Source: Bradyrhizobiaceae bacterium
GTDB lineage: Bacteria > Pseudomonadota > Alphaproteobacteria > Rhizobiales > Xanthobacteraceae
Direction of reading: 5' to 3'
Length of the DNA stretch: 64,000 bases
NCBI GenBank assembly: GCA_003963145.1
Contig: RXJJ01000015.1
Span: 186,001-250,000, forward strand
How positions within the stretch are numbered: the stretch's first letter is position 1; the number at the start of each line of letters is the position of its first letter. A model generated the notes under the pieces. The model worked only from the letters and a program-made list of their open reading frames with translations, made no database searches and was not told the DNA's origin. Shown here piece by piece: positions 19,726 to 29,256 of the stretch. Made by a program: the position numbers and the translations under genes.

Positions 19726-20544
19726 TCAGCGGCCGGTGAACACCGGCTTGCGCTTTTCCATGAAGGCCGTGCGGCCTTCTTCATAATCGGTGCTGGCGAA
19801 ACACGCGCTGACCATGTCTTCGCACTTCTTCATGTCGCGCGCGCTTTCATCCTTGGCGATCTCGCCGACGATGAACTTGATGGAGTCGACCGTGAGCGGC
19901 GCATTGCCGGCGATGGTCGCGGCATAATCCTTCACGTAGCTCTCCAGCTTGTCCGCCGGCAGCACGCGATTGGCGAAACCCATGATGCGCGCTTCCTCGG
20001 CGTCGAACAGCCGCGCGGTGAAGAAGATTTCCTTGGTGAAGGAGGGGCCGACGATATCGCGCAGGCGCTTCACGCCATCGAACCCGTAGCCGACGCTGAG
20101 CTTGGCGGCGGGAACGGCGAAACGGGAATTCTCGGTGCAGATGCGGATGTCGCAGCAGCTCGCCAGCCCCATGCCGCCGCCGACGCAATAGCCGCGGATC
20201 ATCGCGATGGTCGGCTTGGGGCAGTTGTAAACCGACGCATAACCGGCTTCGACCGCTTCGTTGTAACGCTCGGTGCCTCCGTCGGCGCGCTCCTCGGCGA
20301 ACTTTGAAATGTCCGCGCCGGACACGAACGCCTTTTCGCCCGCGCCGGTGATGATCACGACACGGATCGCGGGATCCCTGGCATACCCGTCCATGATCTC
20401 GGCGCAGGCCTTCCACATGTCCAGCGAGACGGCGTTGTGACGCTCGGGATTGTTGAAGATCATGTAGCCGATATTGCCCTCGGTTCGGGCAATCATCTTG
20501 TCGGTCAGCGTCTTGGTTTGCGTCATTGTTTTTGTCATGGCCAT
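19726..20544 (-). CDS. Enoyl-CoA hydratase/isomerase family protein
   Basis: NNPERHNAVSLDMW, ITGAGEKAFVSGADISKF, MIRGYCVGGGMGLASCCDIRI. Confidence 0.94.
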   Translation of the reverse strand: MAMTKTMTQTKTLTDKMIARTEGNIGYMIFNNPERHNAVSLDMWKACAEIMDGYARDPAIRVVIITGAGEKAFVSGADISKFAEERADGGTERYNEAVEAGYASVYNCPKPTIAMIRGYCVGGGMGLASCCDIRICTENSRFAVPAAKLSVGYGFDGVKRLRDIVGPSFTKEIFFTARLFDAEEARIMGFANRVLPADKLESYVKDYAATIAGNAPLTVDSIKFIVGEIAKDESARDMKKCEDMVSACFASTDYEEGRTAFMEKRKPVFTGR

Positions 20545-20557
20545 TCGCTTTCGTCGG

Positions 20558-21751
20558 TCAGATGATCTTTTGCGCCTTCAGCGCGGCGATCTCGCCCTCG
20601 CCGAAGCCGAATTCGTGGAGCAGTTCATCGGTATGCTCGCCGACTTCGGGCGGGCGCGCGACGATGTTGCTCGGTGTGCGCGACAGCGTAAAGGGCTGGT
20701 TGACCAGCCGCACCTTGCGCTCGCCGGTGTCCGGAACGTCACGCACCAGATCGAGATGCCTGACCTGCGGATCGTCGAACATCTTGTCGATGGTATAGAT
20801 CGGGCCGCATGGAACGCCGGCCTTGTTGAGTTCCTCGACCAGCTCCGCGCTGGTGCGCGTCGTGGTCGCTTTCTCGAGCTCCGCGTTCAGCGCGTCGCGG
20901 TTTTCCGAGCGCGTTTTCGGCGAGGCGTAGTCAGGTTTCTGCAGAAGGTCGCTGCGCCCCAGCGCGTGCGCGAGGCGCTCCCAGATCACCTGTCCGGTGG
21001 CGGCGATATTGACGTAACCATCGGACGTCCTGAACACGCCGGTCGGAATCATGGTGGGATGATTGTTGCCCGCCTGTTTGGGCACTTCGTTCTGTACCAG
21101 CCAGCGCGCGCTCTGGAAATCAAGCATGAAGATCTGCGATTGCAGCAGCGAGGTCTGCACCCACTGGCCTTCGCCCGACACGTCCCGCTCCAGCAGCGCG
21201 ATGAGAACGCCCATCGCGCAGAAAAGACCGGAGGTGAGGTCGGCGACCGGAATGCCGACGCGCATCGGGCCCTGGCCCGGCGCGCCCGTGATCGACATCA
21301 GCCCGCCCATGCCCTGCGCGATCTGGTCGAAGCCCGGCCGCTTGGCATAGGGGCCGTCCTGTCCGAAACCCGAAATGCTGGCATAGACGAGGCGCGGGTT
21401 GATCTTGCGCAGCGTCTCGTAGTCGATGCCGAGCCGCTCCTTCACGTCGGGGCGGTAATTCTCGACCACGACGTCCGCCTTTTCCGCGAGACGGTAGAAC
21501 ACGTCGCGGCCGGCGGCTTCCTTCAGGTTCAGCGTCATCGCCCGCTTGTTGCGATGAAGATTCTGGAAGTCGCCGCCGTGGCGCGCGCCGCCGAGTTGTT
21601 CGTCGTCGGGCAGGTCGGTCGGCGCCTCGATCTTGATGACGTTGGCGCCCCAGTCCGCAAGCTGGCGCACCGCGGTCGGGCCTGCGCGCACCCGCGTCAA
21701 ATCCAGAACCATGAAACGGGACAGGGCCTGCGAGGCTTGGGGTGCGGACAT
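20558..21751 (-). CDS. CaiB/BaiF family III CoA-transferase
   Basis: VLDLTRVRAGPTAVRQLADWGANVIKIE, NLHRNKRAMTLNLK, DVVVENYRPDVKERLGIDYETL, LVYASISGFGQDGPY. Confidence 0.95.
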   Translation of the reverse strand: MSAPQASQALSRFMVLDLTRVRAGPTAVRQLADWGANVIKIEAPTDLPDDEQLGGARHGGDFQNLHRNKRAMTLNLKEAAGRDVFYRLAEKADVVVENYRPDVKERLGIDYETLRKINPRLVYASISGFGQDGPYAKRPGFDQIAQGMGGLMSITGAPGQGPMRVGIPVADLTSGLFCAMGVLIALLERDVSGEGQWVQTSLLQSQIFMLDFQSARWLVQNEVPKQAGNNHPTMIPTGVFRTSDGYVNIAATGQVIWERLAHALGRSDLLQKPDYASPKTRSENRDALNAELEKATTTRTSAELVEELNKAGVPCGPIYTIDKMFDDPQVRHLDLVRDVPDTGERKVRLVNQPFTLSRTPSNIVARPPEVGEHTDELLHEFGFGEGEIAALKAQKII

Positions 21752-21926
21752 GTTGTCTCCCTTTATTATTCTACAGCGATCTTGTTGATTACCGCTTTGT
21801 TGTTTCGCCGGGCGCAGCGCAGCACGAAGTGATGCGCTGCTGAACCGGGGTCGTCATATCTGGAAGGTCCCGGCTCTGCGATTCAACGCTGCACGTTGCC
21901 TCGCGTCCGGGACAAGTTATTTCGCA

Positions 21927-22355
21927 TCACCCCGCGTCGGCCTCCAGGCCGGCGGCCTTGATGCCGGCGATGGCGCATTCCTCGTCGTTGTCCGAGGTAT
22001 CGCCGCTGATGCCGATGGCGCCGATCACGTGACCGGCATCCTTGATCAGCACGCCTCCCGGTACCGGGATCAGGGCACCGCGCGCCATGGTGTTCACGGC
22101 GTCGACGAAATAGGGCTGCTCGTTGGCGCGTTTGAAGATCGCGCGCGAGCCGAGGCCGATCGCGAGCGCGCCGTACGCCTTGCCGTGGGCGACCTCGAAA
22201 CGCATCAGGCTGGTGCCGTCCTGCGCGAGGGCGGCCTTGACGGTGCCGCGTGCGTCGAGGACGACAATCGCCATCGGCTTCAATTTCTTTTCCATGACCT
22301 TGGCCAGAGCAGTGTCAAGAATGATGCGGGCAGTATCGAGCTTCAGGTCGGTCAT
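21927..22355 (-). CDS. GlcG/HbpS family heme-binding-like protein
   Basis: VVLDARGTVKAALAQDGTSLMRFEVAHGKAYGALAIG, GALIPVPGGVLIKDAGHVIGAIGISGDTSDNDEECAIAGI. Confidence 0.9.
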   Translation of the reverse strand: MTDLKLDTARIILDTALAKVMEKKLKPMAIVVLDARGTVKAALAQDGTSLMRFEVAHGKAYGALAIGLGSRAIFKRANEQPYFVDAVNTMARGALIPVPGGVLIKDAGHVIGAIGISGDTSDNDEECAIAGIKAAGLEADAG

Positions 22356-22382
22356 GATCTTTCCTTACAGGGGATGAAATTG

Positions 22383-25376
22383 CTACGCGCTTTCAGCATG
22401 CGCGCCCGCGCCGATCAAGTCCGCCGGATGCAACCCTGACCGATGGCTTTCGAGACTCATCGCCAGCACCTGCGCCACATGCAGCGCGCCGCGGCCCGAG
22501 CCATCCTTGATCTGGTGGCGGCACGAGGTCCCGTCGGCGACGATCAATGTCTTTTCGTCCGCCTTGCGGACGGCTGGGAGCAACTTCAGCTCGGCCATGG
22601 CGATGGAGTCCTCGTAGGTGTCCGCGCCGTAGCCGAAGGCGCCCGCCATGCCGCAGCAGCTCGACTCGATCACCTCGACATCGAGATCGGGCACAAGCCG
22701 CAGGATTTTTTCCACCGGCTTGAACGCGTCGAAGGATTTCTGGTGGCAATGGCCGTGGACCATGGCCTTTGTACCGATCGGGCCGAGCGGTAATTGCAGG
22801 CGGCCGCTGCCCGCCTCGCGGGCGAGGAACTCCTCGAACAGCAGCGCATGGGCGGCGATCGCTTTGGCTTTGTCGTCGCTTCTGAGCGACAACAATTCGT
22901 CGCGCAGGGTCAAAAGACAGCTCGGCTCCAGTCCGACGATGGGCACGCCGCGTGCGACAAAGGGCGAAAGGGTTTCGACGACGCGCGCCAGTTCCTCGCG
23001 CGCCTGCTCCACGAGGCCAGCCGACAGAAAGGTGCGGCCGCAGCACAGCGGGCGCGCTCCCTGAACAGGCCTGGGCAGATGGACGCGGTAGCCACCGGCG
23101 ACCAGCACCTTGAGGGCGGCGTCGAGGTTCTCACGCTCATAGGCGCGGTTGAAGGTATCGGAGAACAGCACCACTTCCGGCCCGTTCTCGGGGCCAAAAG
23201 CAACCTCGCCGGGCGCGAACACATCGCGCCGCCACTGCGGCAGGGCGCGTCTGGCGCTGAAGCCGGCGGTCTTCTCCATCGCCCAGCGCAAGGCCGCGCT
23301 TTTGTTGCGCAGATTGGCCAGCGGCGCGAAGGCGGCGGCCAGCGCCGCATAACGCGGCAGATAGCCGACCAGACGATTGCGTAGCGTCAGGCCATGCGTT
23401 CTCACCCGTGCGGCGAGAACCTCGATCTTCATTTTCGCCATGTCGACGCCGGTCGGACATTCGCGGCGGCATGCCTTGCAGGAGACGCAGAGTTTCAGCG
23501 TCTCCATCATGGCGTCGGACGACAGCGCATCGGGGCCGAGCTGGCCGGAGATCGCCAGACGCAGGGTGTTGGCGCGTCCGCGCGTCACATCTTTCTCGTT
23601 GCGCGTGGCGCGGTAGGATGGGCACATCACGCCGCCCTCGAGCTTGCGGCAGGCGCCGTTGTTGTTGCACATCTCGACCGCGCCCTGAAACCCGCCGGCG
23701 GCGCCGGGCCATGACGACCAGTCGAGTTCGGTGGCAAACTCCTCGACCTTGTAGCCGGGCTTGAAGCGGAACAGCGAGCGGTCGTCCATTTTCGGCGCGT
23801 GGACGATCTTGCCCGGATTGAGCGTGGTCTCCGGGTCGAAGCGCTCCTTCACCTCCTCGAAGTCGCGCACGATCCGCGCGCCGAACATCTGCTCGTGGAA
23901 TTCCGAACGCACGATGCCATCGCCATGTTCGCCCGAATGCGAGCCCTTGAACTCGCGCACCATGGCGAAGGCTTCCTCGGCGATGGCGCGCATCGCGTTC
24001 ACATCCTTCTCGAGGCGCAGATTGAGCACGGGTCGCACATGCAGGCAGCCTTCGGACGCATGCGCGTACATCGTCGGCTTGGTGCCGTGCTTGGCGAAGA
24101 TGGTGTTCAGCCGGTCGGTGTATTCGGCCAGATGCGGTAGCGGCACCGCGCAGTCCTCGACAAAGGACACCGGCTTGCCTTCCTGCTTCATCGACATCAT
24201 CACGTTGAGGCCGGAGGTGCGGAAATCGGTGATCGCCGCCTGCAGGCCGGGCTCGACAATATCGACCACGCCGCCCCATTTGCGGCGCTCGCGGTCCCAG
24301 CCGAATCCGATATCGCCCATCAGGTCGTGAAGCTGTTTGAGCTTGGCGAGGTTGGCGGCCTGATCGGGTTCGGCGAATTCCACCACCAGCAGCGCCTCGG
24401 GATCGCCTTTCACCACCGCGTCGATGGTCGGCTTGAACATCGCGATGTCGCGGCCGAGCGCGATCATGGTGGAATCGATCAGTTCGACGGCGATGGGCTT
24501 GAGCGTGACGAGATGCTGCGCGGCATCCATCGCCTCGTAGAAGCTGCCGAAATGGCAGACGCCGAACACCTTGGCGCCGAGCAGCGGCCACAGCTTGAGT
24601 TCGACGCGGGTGGTGAAGGCGAGGGTGCCTTCCGAGCCGACGAGAATGTGCGCCATGTTGTTGACGCCGCCATTCGGCGTCAGCGCGTCGAGGTTGTAGC
24701 CGCCGACACGGCGCTGCACCTTCGGGAATTTCTCGGCGATCTCGTTTGCTTCGCGGGTGCCGAGCGCAAGCAGGTCGCGAAACAGGTCGCGGCCCGGCTC
24801 ATCGACATTGGGCCAGGCCTTGTCACGGGCGAGGGGGCCGAAATGAAGCTGCGTGCCGTCGGCCAGCGCAGCATCCATTGAAATGGTGTTGTCGCGCATG
24901 GTGCCGTATCGAAGAGAGCGTCCGCCGCAGGAGTTGTTGCCGGCCATGCCGCCGATGGTCGCGCGCGAGGCCGTCGAGACATCGACCGGAAACCACAGCC
25001 CGTGCTTCTTGAGCTGGCGGTTGAGATCGTCCAGCACGATGCCCGGCTCGACCACGCAGGTTTTGTTCTCGACATCGAGCGAGACGATCTTGTTCAGGTA
25101 TTTCGAGACATCGACCACGATGCCGTCATTGACGGTCTGGCCGCATTGCGAGGTGCCGCCGCCGCGCGGGGTGACGATGCGGCCTTCTTCCCGCGCCAGC
25201 GACATCGCCAGCAGGGCTTCCTCGGTGGTGCGGGGCACGACCACGCCGAACGGCATGATCTGGTAAAATGAGGCGTCGGTGGCGTAGCGGCCCCGGCTGA
25301 AGCCATCGAACAGCACGTCGCCGGTGATCTGCGAGCGCAGGCGCTGTTCAAGCCGGGAGGGGGCGTGGGATGGCAT
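22383..25376 (-). CDS. FAD-binding oxidase / Fe-S protein fusion (GlcD-like plus CCG-domain; D-2-hydroxyacid dehydrogenase type)
   Basis: VTPRGGGTSQCGQTVNDGIVVDVSKY (FAD), HILVGSEGTLAFTTRVELKLWP, LCVSCKACRRECPTGVDMAK (Fe-S), CCGRTFLSAGL and ESSCCGMAGAFGY (CCG). Confidence 0.93.
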   Translation of the reverse strand: MPSHAPSRLEQRLRSQITGDVLFDGFSRGRYATDASFYQIMPFGVVVPRTTEEALLAMSLAREEGRIVTPRGGGTSQCGQTVNDGIVVDVSKYLNKIVSLDVENKTCVVEPGIVLDDLNRQLKKHGLWFPVDVSTASRATIGGMAGNNSCGGRSLRYGTMRDNTISMDAALADGTQLHFGPLARDKAWPNVDEPGRDLFRDLLALGTREANEIAEKFPKVQRRVGGYNLDALTPNGGVNNMAHILVGSEGTLAFTTRVELKLWPLLGAKVFGVCHFGSFYEAMDAAQHLVTLKPIAVELIDSTMIALGRDIAMFKPTIDAVVKGDPEALLVVEFAEPDQAANLAKLKQLHDLMGDIGFGWDRERRKWGGVVDIVEPGLQAAITDFRTSGLNVMMSMKQEGKPVSFVEDCAVPLPHLAEYTDRLNTIFAKHGTKPTMYAHASEGCLHVRPVLNLRLEKDVNAMRAIAEEAFAMVREFKGSHSGEHGDGIVRSEFHEQMFGARIVRDFEEVKERFDPETTLNPGKIVHAPKMDDRSLFRFKPGYKVEEFATELDWSSWPGAAGGFQGAVEMCNNNGACRKLEGGVMCPSYRATRNEKDVTRGRANTLRLAISGQLGPDALSSDAMMETLKLCVSCKACRRECPTGVDMAKMKIEVLAARVRTHGLTLRNRLVGYLPRYAALAAAFAPLANLRNKSAALRWAMEKTAGFSARRALPQWRRDVFAPGEVAFGPENGPEVVLFSDTFNRAYERENLDAALKVLVAGGYRVHLPRPVQGARPLCCGRTFLSAGLVEQAREELARVVETLSPFVARGVPIVGLEPSCLLTLRDELLSLRSDDKAKAIAAHALLFEEFLAREAGSGRLQLPLGPIGTKAMVHGHCHQKSFDAFKPVEKILRLVPDLDVEVIESSCCGMAGAFGYGADTYEDSIAMAELKLLPAVRKADEKTLIVADGTSCRHQIKDGSGRGALHVAQVLAMSLESHRSGLHPADLIGAGAHAESA

Positions 25377-25461
25377 TGGACTTTCCTAAATCATGACCGG
25401 AGCGGGCGCGGGGCTCCAATTTGCTGCACTGCGTAATGCAAAATGTGCAGCGCAACAGAAA

Positions 25462-25474
25462 TTTTGCATGCATT
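25462..25474. promoter_or_regulatory. Candidate GntR operator, copy A (TTTTGCATGCATT)
   Basis: TGCATGCA palindrome in an identical 13-mer at 26333-26345; lies upstream of the FAD oxidase. Confidence 0.45.
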
Positions 25475-25513
25475 TTTAGCAGTTCTTGCGCCCGCATGCC
25501 ACCGCTGTCTGTT

Positions 25514-26239
25514 TCATTCGAGCGTCATCGGTCCGGCTGCATGGCCGGATTCGCCGGACCGCTCGGCGGCCGCCTTCCGCTTGTTGCGCAGATGGTTGAA
25601 CAGGATGTCGCTGAGCTCGCCGCCCGCGCGACGGCGCAGCGCATCGAGGATCATTTCGTGTTCGCGCATCGCCTCGCCCCAGCGCTCGCGCTCGCGCGCG
25701 AAATTCGCCGAATACCGCACGCGGCGGATTCGTCCGGCGAAGGTCGCGTAGGTCGCCTGCAGCACGGCGTTGCGCGAGGCCTCGACGATCTTCTGATGGA
25801 TCATCTGGTTGGCGTGGAAATAATTGTGCATGTCCTTGCGAAGATAGAAGCCGTACATTTCGTGATGCAGGCGTTCGATCTCGGAAACCTCTGTGTCCGT
25901 GATGTTTTCGCAAGCGAGGCGGCCCGCCAGTGCCTCAAGTCCGCCCATCACGTCGAACAGTTCGACAAGGTCGCTTTCGCTCAGGGCTCGCACCCGCGCG
26001 CCCTTGTTCGGCAGCAGGTCAACGATGCCCTCCGCCGCCAGGACCTTCAGCGCCTCGCGCAACGGGGTGCGGGAAATTCCCAGGATCTCGCATAGCTCGC
26101 GTTCCAGAACGCGGCCGCCATCGGGAATGTTGCCCTCGACAATATAGTCGCGCAGCCGCGCCAGCGTTTCGCCGTGCAGCGAGGTCTCTTCGCGCTCGGT
26201 GGGGTCGGCGAATTTCTCGGCGGACAGTTGTGTAGCCAT
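25514..26239 (-). CDS. GntR-family regulator with FCD effector domain
   Basis: LARLRDYIVEGNIPDGGRVLERELCEILGISRTPLREALKVLAAEGIVDLLPNKGARV (wHTH), then helical FCD with EHEMILDALRRR; start at MATQLS. Confidence 0.93.
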   Translation of the reverse strand: MATQLSAEKFADPTEREETSLHGETLARLRDYIVEGNIPDGGRVLERELCEILGISRTPLREALKVLAAEGIVDLLPNKGARVRALSESDLVELFDVMGGLEALAGRLACENITDTEVSEIERLHHEMYGFYLRKDMHNYFHANQMIHQKIVEASRNAVLQATYATFAGRIRRVRYSANFARERERWGEAMREHEMILDALRRRAGGELSDILFNHLRNKRKAAAERSGESGHAAGPMTLE

Positions 26240-26332
26240 GTGAAATGTCACTGCGGGTTGATCCAGCCTCAATTCGTACCACCGGCGCCGGTCGTCACAA
26301 CAGCGGAGAATAGGAAATTCCGGCCAATGTAT

Positions 26333-26345
26333 TTTTGCATGCATT
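26333..26345. promoter_or_regulatory. Candidate GntR operator, copy B (TTTTGCATGCATT)
   Basis: Same 13-mer as 25462-25474, in the AT-rich divergent intergenic region between gntR and the class V aminotransferase. Confidence 0.5.
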
Positions 26346-26434
26346 ATTTTCTTGCTTGAATTAGAAATTAAATGCAATAGCGTTCGGGGCTGGGGAGATC
26401 GCCAGCGACGCCACCAACCTCGCAGGAGAATCGC

Positions 26435-27643
26435 GTGAGCAAATTCCAAGGACGGCACTTCCTCCAGATTCCCGGTCCGAGCCCGGTGCCCGACCGTGTC
26501 CTGCGCGCCATGGACATGCCGGTGATCGACCATCGCAGCGCGGAGTTTGCCGAGCTCGGCAAGGAGGTGCTTGCGGGCAGTCAGAAGATTTTCCAGACCA
26601 AAAATCCGGTGATCATCTTCCCGTCGTCCGGCACGGGCGCTTGGGAAGCTGCGATCGTCAACACGCTGTCGCCGGGCGACAAGGTGCTGATGGTGGAGAC
26701 CGGCCATTTCGCGACGCTGTGGCAGAAGATGGCCAGGCGCTTCGGCATCGAGGTCGAATTCCTCTCCACCGACTGGCGCCACGGCGCGGAGCCGGCGGCG
26801 ATCGAGGCGAAGCTCGCCGCCGACAAGTCGCATTCCTTCAAGGCCGTGATGGTGGTGCACAACGAGACGTCCACCGGCGTCACCAGCCGCATCGCTGAAA
26901 TCCGCAAGGCCATCGACGCCGCCAAGCATCCGGCGCTGTTTCTGGTCGACACCATCTCGTCGCTCGGCTCTGCCGAGTACCGGCATGACGAATGGGGCGT
27001 GGACGTCACCGTCAGCTGTTCGCAGAAGGGCTTCATGCTGCCGCCGGGGCTTGGCTTCAACGCGATCTCGGACAAGGCGCGCGAGGCCGCCAAGACCAAC
27101 AAGATGCCGCGCTCCTATTGGGACTGGGAAGAGATGCTCAAGCCCAATGAAGGCGGCTTCTTCCCCTACACGCCGGCGACCAATCTGCTTTACGGGTTGA
27201 AGGAAGCCGTCGCGATGCTTCTCGAGGAAGGGCTCGATAACGTGTTCGCGCGCCACAAGCGCCTTGCGGCTGCGACACGGGCGGCTGTGACACATTGGGG
27301 CCTTGAAGTGCTTTGCCTCGAGCCGTCAGAATATTCGCCGGTATTGACCGCGGTGCTGATGCCGCCGGGCCATGACGCGGACAATTTCCGCAAGGTTGTG
27401 CTTGAGAATTACAACATGTCGCTCGGCGCGGGTCTGTCCAAGGTTGCGGGCAAGGTGTTCCGCATCGGTCATCTTGGCGAATGCAACGATCTGACCCTGA
27501 TGGGTGCTCTGACCGGCGTCGAGATGGGATTATCCGTCGCGGGTGTTCCGCACCGTGCCGGCGGCGTCAACGCAGCGATGGAGCTTCTGGAGGAACGCAA
27601 CGCAACCAACACGCCTGGCCATCTCAAGGTGGTCAAGAACTAA
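26435..27643 (+). CDS. Class V aminotransferase, alanine/serine/aspartate-glyoxylate aminotransferase family (paralog 1)
   Basis: HFLQIPGPSPVPDRVLRAMDMPVIDHRSAEFAEL, PSSGTGAWEAAIVNTLSPGDKVL, VSCSQKGFMLPPG (PLP Lys), RIGHLGECND. Confidence 0.93.
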   Translation: MSKFQGRHFLQIPGPSPVPDRVLRAMDMPVIDHRSAEFAELGKEVLAGSQKIFQTKNPVIIFPSSGTGAWEAAIVNTLSPGDKVLMVETGHFATLWQKMARRFGIEVEFLSTDWRHGAEPAAIEAKLAADKSHSFKAVMVVHNETSTGVTSRIAEIRKAIDAAKHPALFLVDTISSLGSAEYRHDEWGVDVTVSCSQKGFMLPPGLGFNAISDKAREAAKTNKMPRSYWDWEEMLKPNEGGFFPYTPATNLLYGLKEAVAMLLEEGLDNVFARHKRLAAATRAAVTHWGLEVLCLEPSEYSPVLTAVLMPPGHDADNFRKVVLENYNMSLGAGLSKVAGKVFRIGHLGECNDLTLMGALTGVEMGLSVAGVPHRAGGVNAAMELLEERNATNTPGHLKVVKN

Positions 27644-27693
27644 CAGCCAACTCACGACAACACGCCGGGCAGATCCAACTGCTCTTTTAAAAA

Positions 27694-27709
27694 CGCTGAA
27701 AAATCAGCG
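27694..27709 (+). other. Short intercistronic hairpin CGCTGA-AAAA-TCAGCG
   Basis: Perfect 6-bp stem between aminotransferase 1 and the PanE-like gene. Confidence 0.5.
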
Positions 27710-27735
27710 GAAAAATAAACCCTGGGAGAGAGAAA

Positions 27736-28806
27736 ATGCCGAAATACAACATCCTGATCTTGGGCGCGTCCTACGGTTCGCTGCTGGCGTCGAAAATCAT
27801 GTTCGGCGGCCACAACGTCAAACTGGTGTGCCTGCCGGCGGAAGCCGACCTCATCAATTCGGAAGGCTTCCGTGTCCGCATGCCGATCCGGGGCCGCACG
27901 GATCAGATCGAGATCGACTCGCGCAAGCTGCCCGGCAAGGTGTCCGCCGCCGGTCCCTCCGAGATCAATCCGAAGGATTACGATCTGATCGGACTTGCGA
28001 TGCAGGAGCCGCAGTACGGCTCACCCGGCGTGCGCGAACTTCTGGACGCTGTCGCCAGATCGCGCGTGCCTTGCATGTCGATCATGAACATGCCGCCGCT
28101 GCCTTACATGAAGCGCATTCCCGGCCTCGATAGCAATGGGCTGAAGGCGGCCTATACCGCGCCTGCCGTATGGGACAATTTCGATCCCGGCATGCTGACG
28201 CTGTGCAGTCCAGATCCGCAGGCGATCCGCCCGCCCGAGGAGAAGGTCAACGTGCTGCAGGTCACGCTGCCCACCAACTTCAAGGTCGCGCGTTTCGACA
28301 ACGAGGCAAGCAACGACATTCTGCGCAATCTCGAAAAGGATATCGATGCCATTCGCTTCGATACGGGCGACGGCAAGATCGAACTGCCGGTGAAGCTGCG
28401 CTTCCACGACTCGCTGTTCGTGCCGCTGGCGAAATGGGCGATGCTGATGGCGGGCAATTACCGCTGCATCACCCCGGACGGCATGCGCACCGCCAAGGAA
28501 GCGGTTCTCACGAATATCGACGAGTCGCGCTCGATCTACAACTTCGTGTTCGATCTGTGCGTGAAGCTCGGCGCTTCGCCGGCCGATCTCGTGCCGTTCG
28601 AGAAATATGCCGCCGCGGCGGAAAGCCTGTCGCGCCCGGCCTCCGCGGCTCGCGCGCTCAACAACGGCGCGCCGAACATCGAACGGGCCGACAAGCTGGT
28701 TCAGCTTGTGGCGAAACAAAAGGGCATGAGCCATCCGGTGCTGGACGCCATCGTGGCGCTGGTCGACCGCAGGCTGGAGGCCAATCGCAAAAAGGCGGCC
28801 GCGTAA
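27736..28806 (+). CDS. Ketopantoate reductase (PanE/ApbA)-like protein
   Basis: MPKYNILILGASYGSLLASKIMFGGHNVKLVC Rossmann start; C-terminal helical half with KWAMLMAGNYRCITPDGMRT. Confidence 0.7.
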   Translation: MPKYNILILGASYGSLLASKIMFGGHNVKLVCLPAEADLINSEGFRVRMPIRGRTDQIEIDSRKLPGKVSAAGPSEINPKDYDLIGLAMQEPQYGSPGVRELLDAVARSRVPCMSIMNMPPLPYMKRIPGLDSNGLKAAYTAPAVWDNFDPGMLTLCSPDPQAIRPPEEKVNVLQVTLPTNFKVARFDNEASNDILRNLEKDIDAIRFDTGDGKIELPVKLRFHDSLFVPLAKWAMLMAGNYRCITPDGMRTAKEAVLTNIDESRSIYNFVFDLCVKLGASPADLVPFEKYAAAAESLSRPASAARALNNGAPNIERADKLVQLVAKQKGMSHPVLDAIVALVDRRLEANRKKAAA

Positions 28807-28856
28807 GCGCGGCCGTTTCGTCATCCTCGGGGTTTTGAAAAACGTGAGCCGATAAA

Positions 28857-29054
28857 ATGGCCGTCCATCTGAGAGTCGTTGAGAACTGCGGCGCGCAAGT
28901 TCGCCCAAGCGCGGAGCCGCGCCAAACCGATAAGGCGCAGGGCGACCTGCGTCTGCGGCTGATCCGGGCATTTTCGAAGATTTCGGACGATCAGGAAAGG
29001 CTGAGAATTGTCCAGATCGCCGAGGAGGCGGTCGATCCCATTTGGGATTACTGA
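28857..29054 (+). CDS. Small hypothetical protein
   Basis: MAVHLRVVENCGAQVRPSAEPRQTDKAQGDLRLRLIRAFSKISDDQERLRIVQIAEEAVDPIWDY; helical C-terminus, plausible but unsupported by a known motif. Confidence 0.4.
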   Translation: MAVHLRVVENCGAQVRPSAEPRQTDKAQGDLRLRLIRAFSKISDDQERLRIVQIAEEAVDPIWDY

Positions 29055-29229
29055 TCGGCCGATCACGAATGCATTGTTAATCCAAAGAAGATGCCGGTTT
29101 GAGTGGAAAATGCTTGTTTTGTCGCAGGAAATGTCGTCTTGGATCGGTGGGAATCCGCGCGGACGGGAGTTTGCGCGGATTTCCTTTCCGGGTATGGTCC
29201 CGACGGCAAATCCTCTTAAAAAAGAATGG

Positions 29230-29242
29230 TTTGCATCGCAAA
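29230..29242. promoter_or_regulatory. Inverted repeat TTTGC-ATC-GCAAA upstream of aminotransferase 2
   Basis: Perfect 5-3-5 palindrome 14 bp upstream of the start codon; resembles the TTTTGCATGCATT motif in its left half. Confidence 0.35.
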
Positions 29243-29256
29243 ACTCAAAGGATGCA

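Noticed and set aside
20558-21751. Calling the CoA-transferase formyl-CoA:oxalate CoA-transferase (frc)
   Set aside because: General CaiB/BaiF features only; no adjacent oxalyl-CoA decarboxylase and no Frc-specific sequence recognised.
26240-27295. N-terminal extension of the GntR ORF to 593 aa
   Set aside because: The extension is antisense to the aminotransferase and crosses the AT-rich intergenic region; the real start is near 26239.
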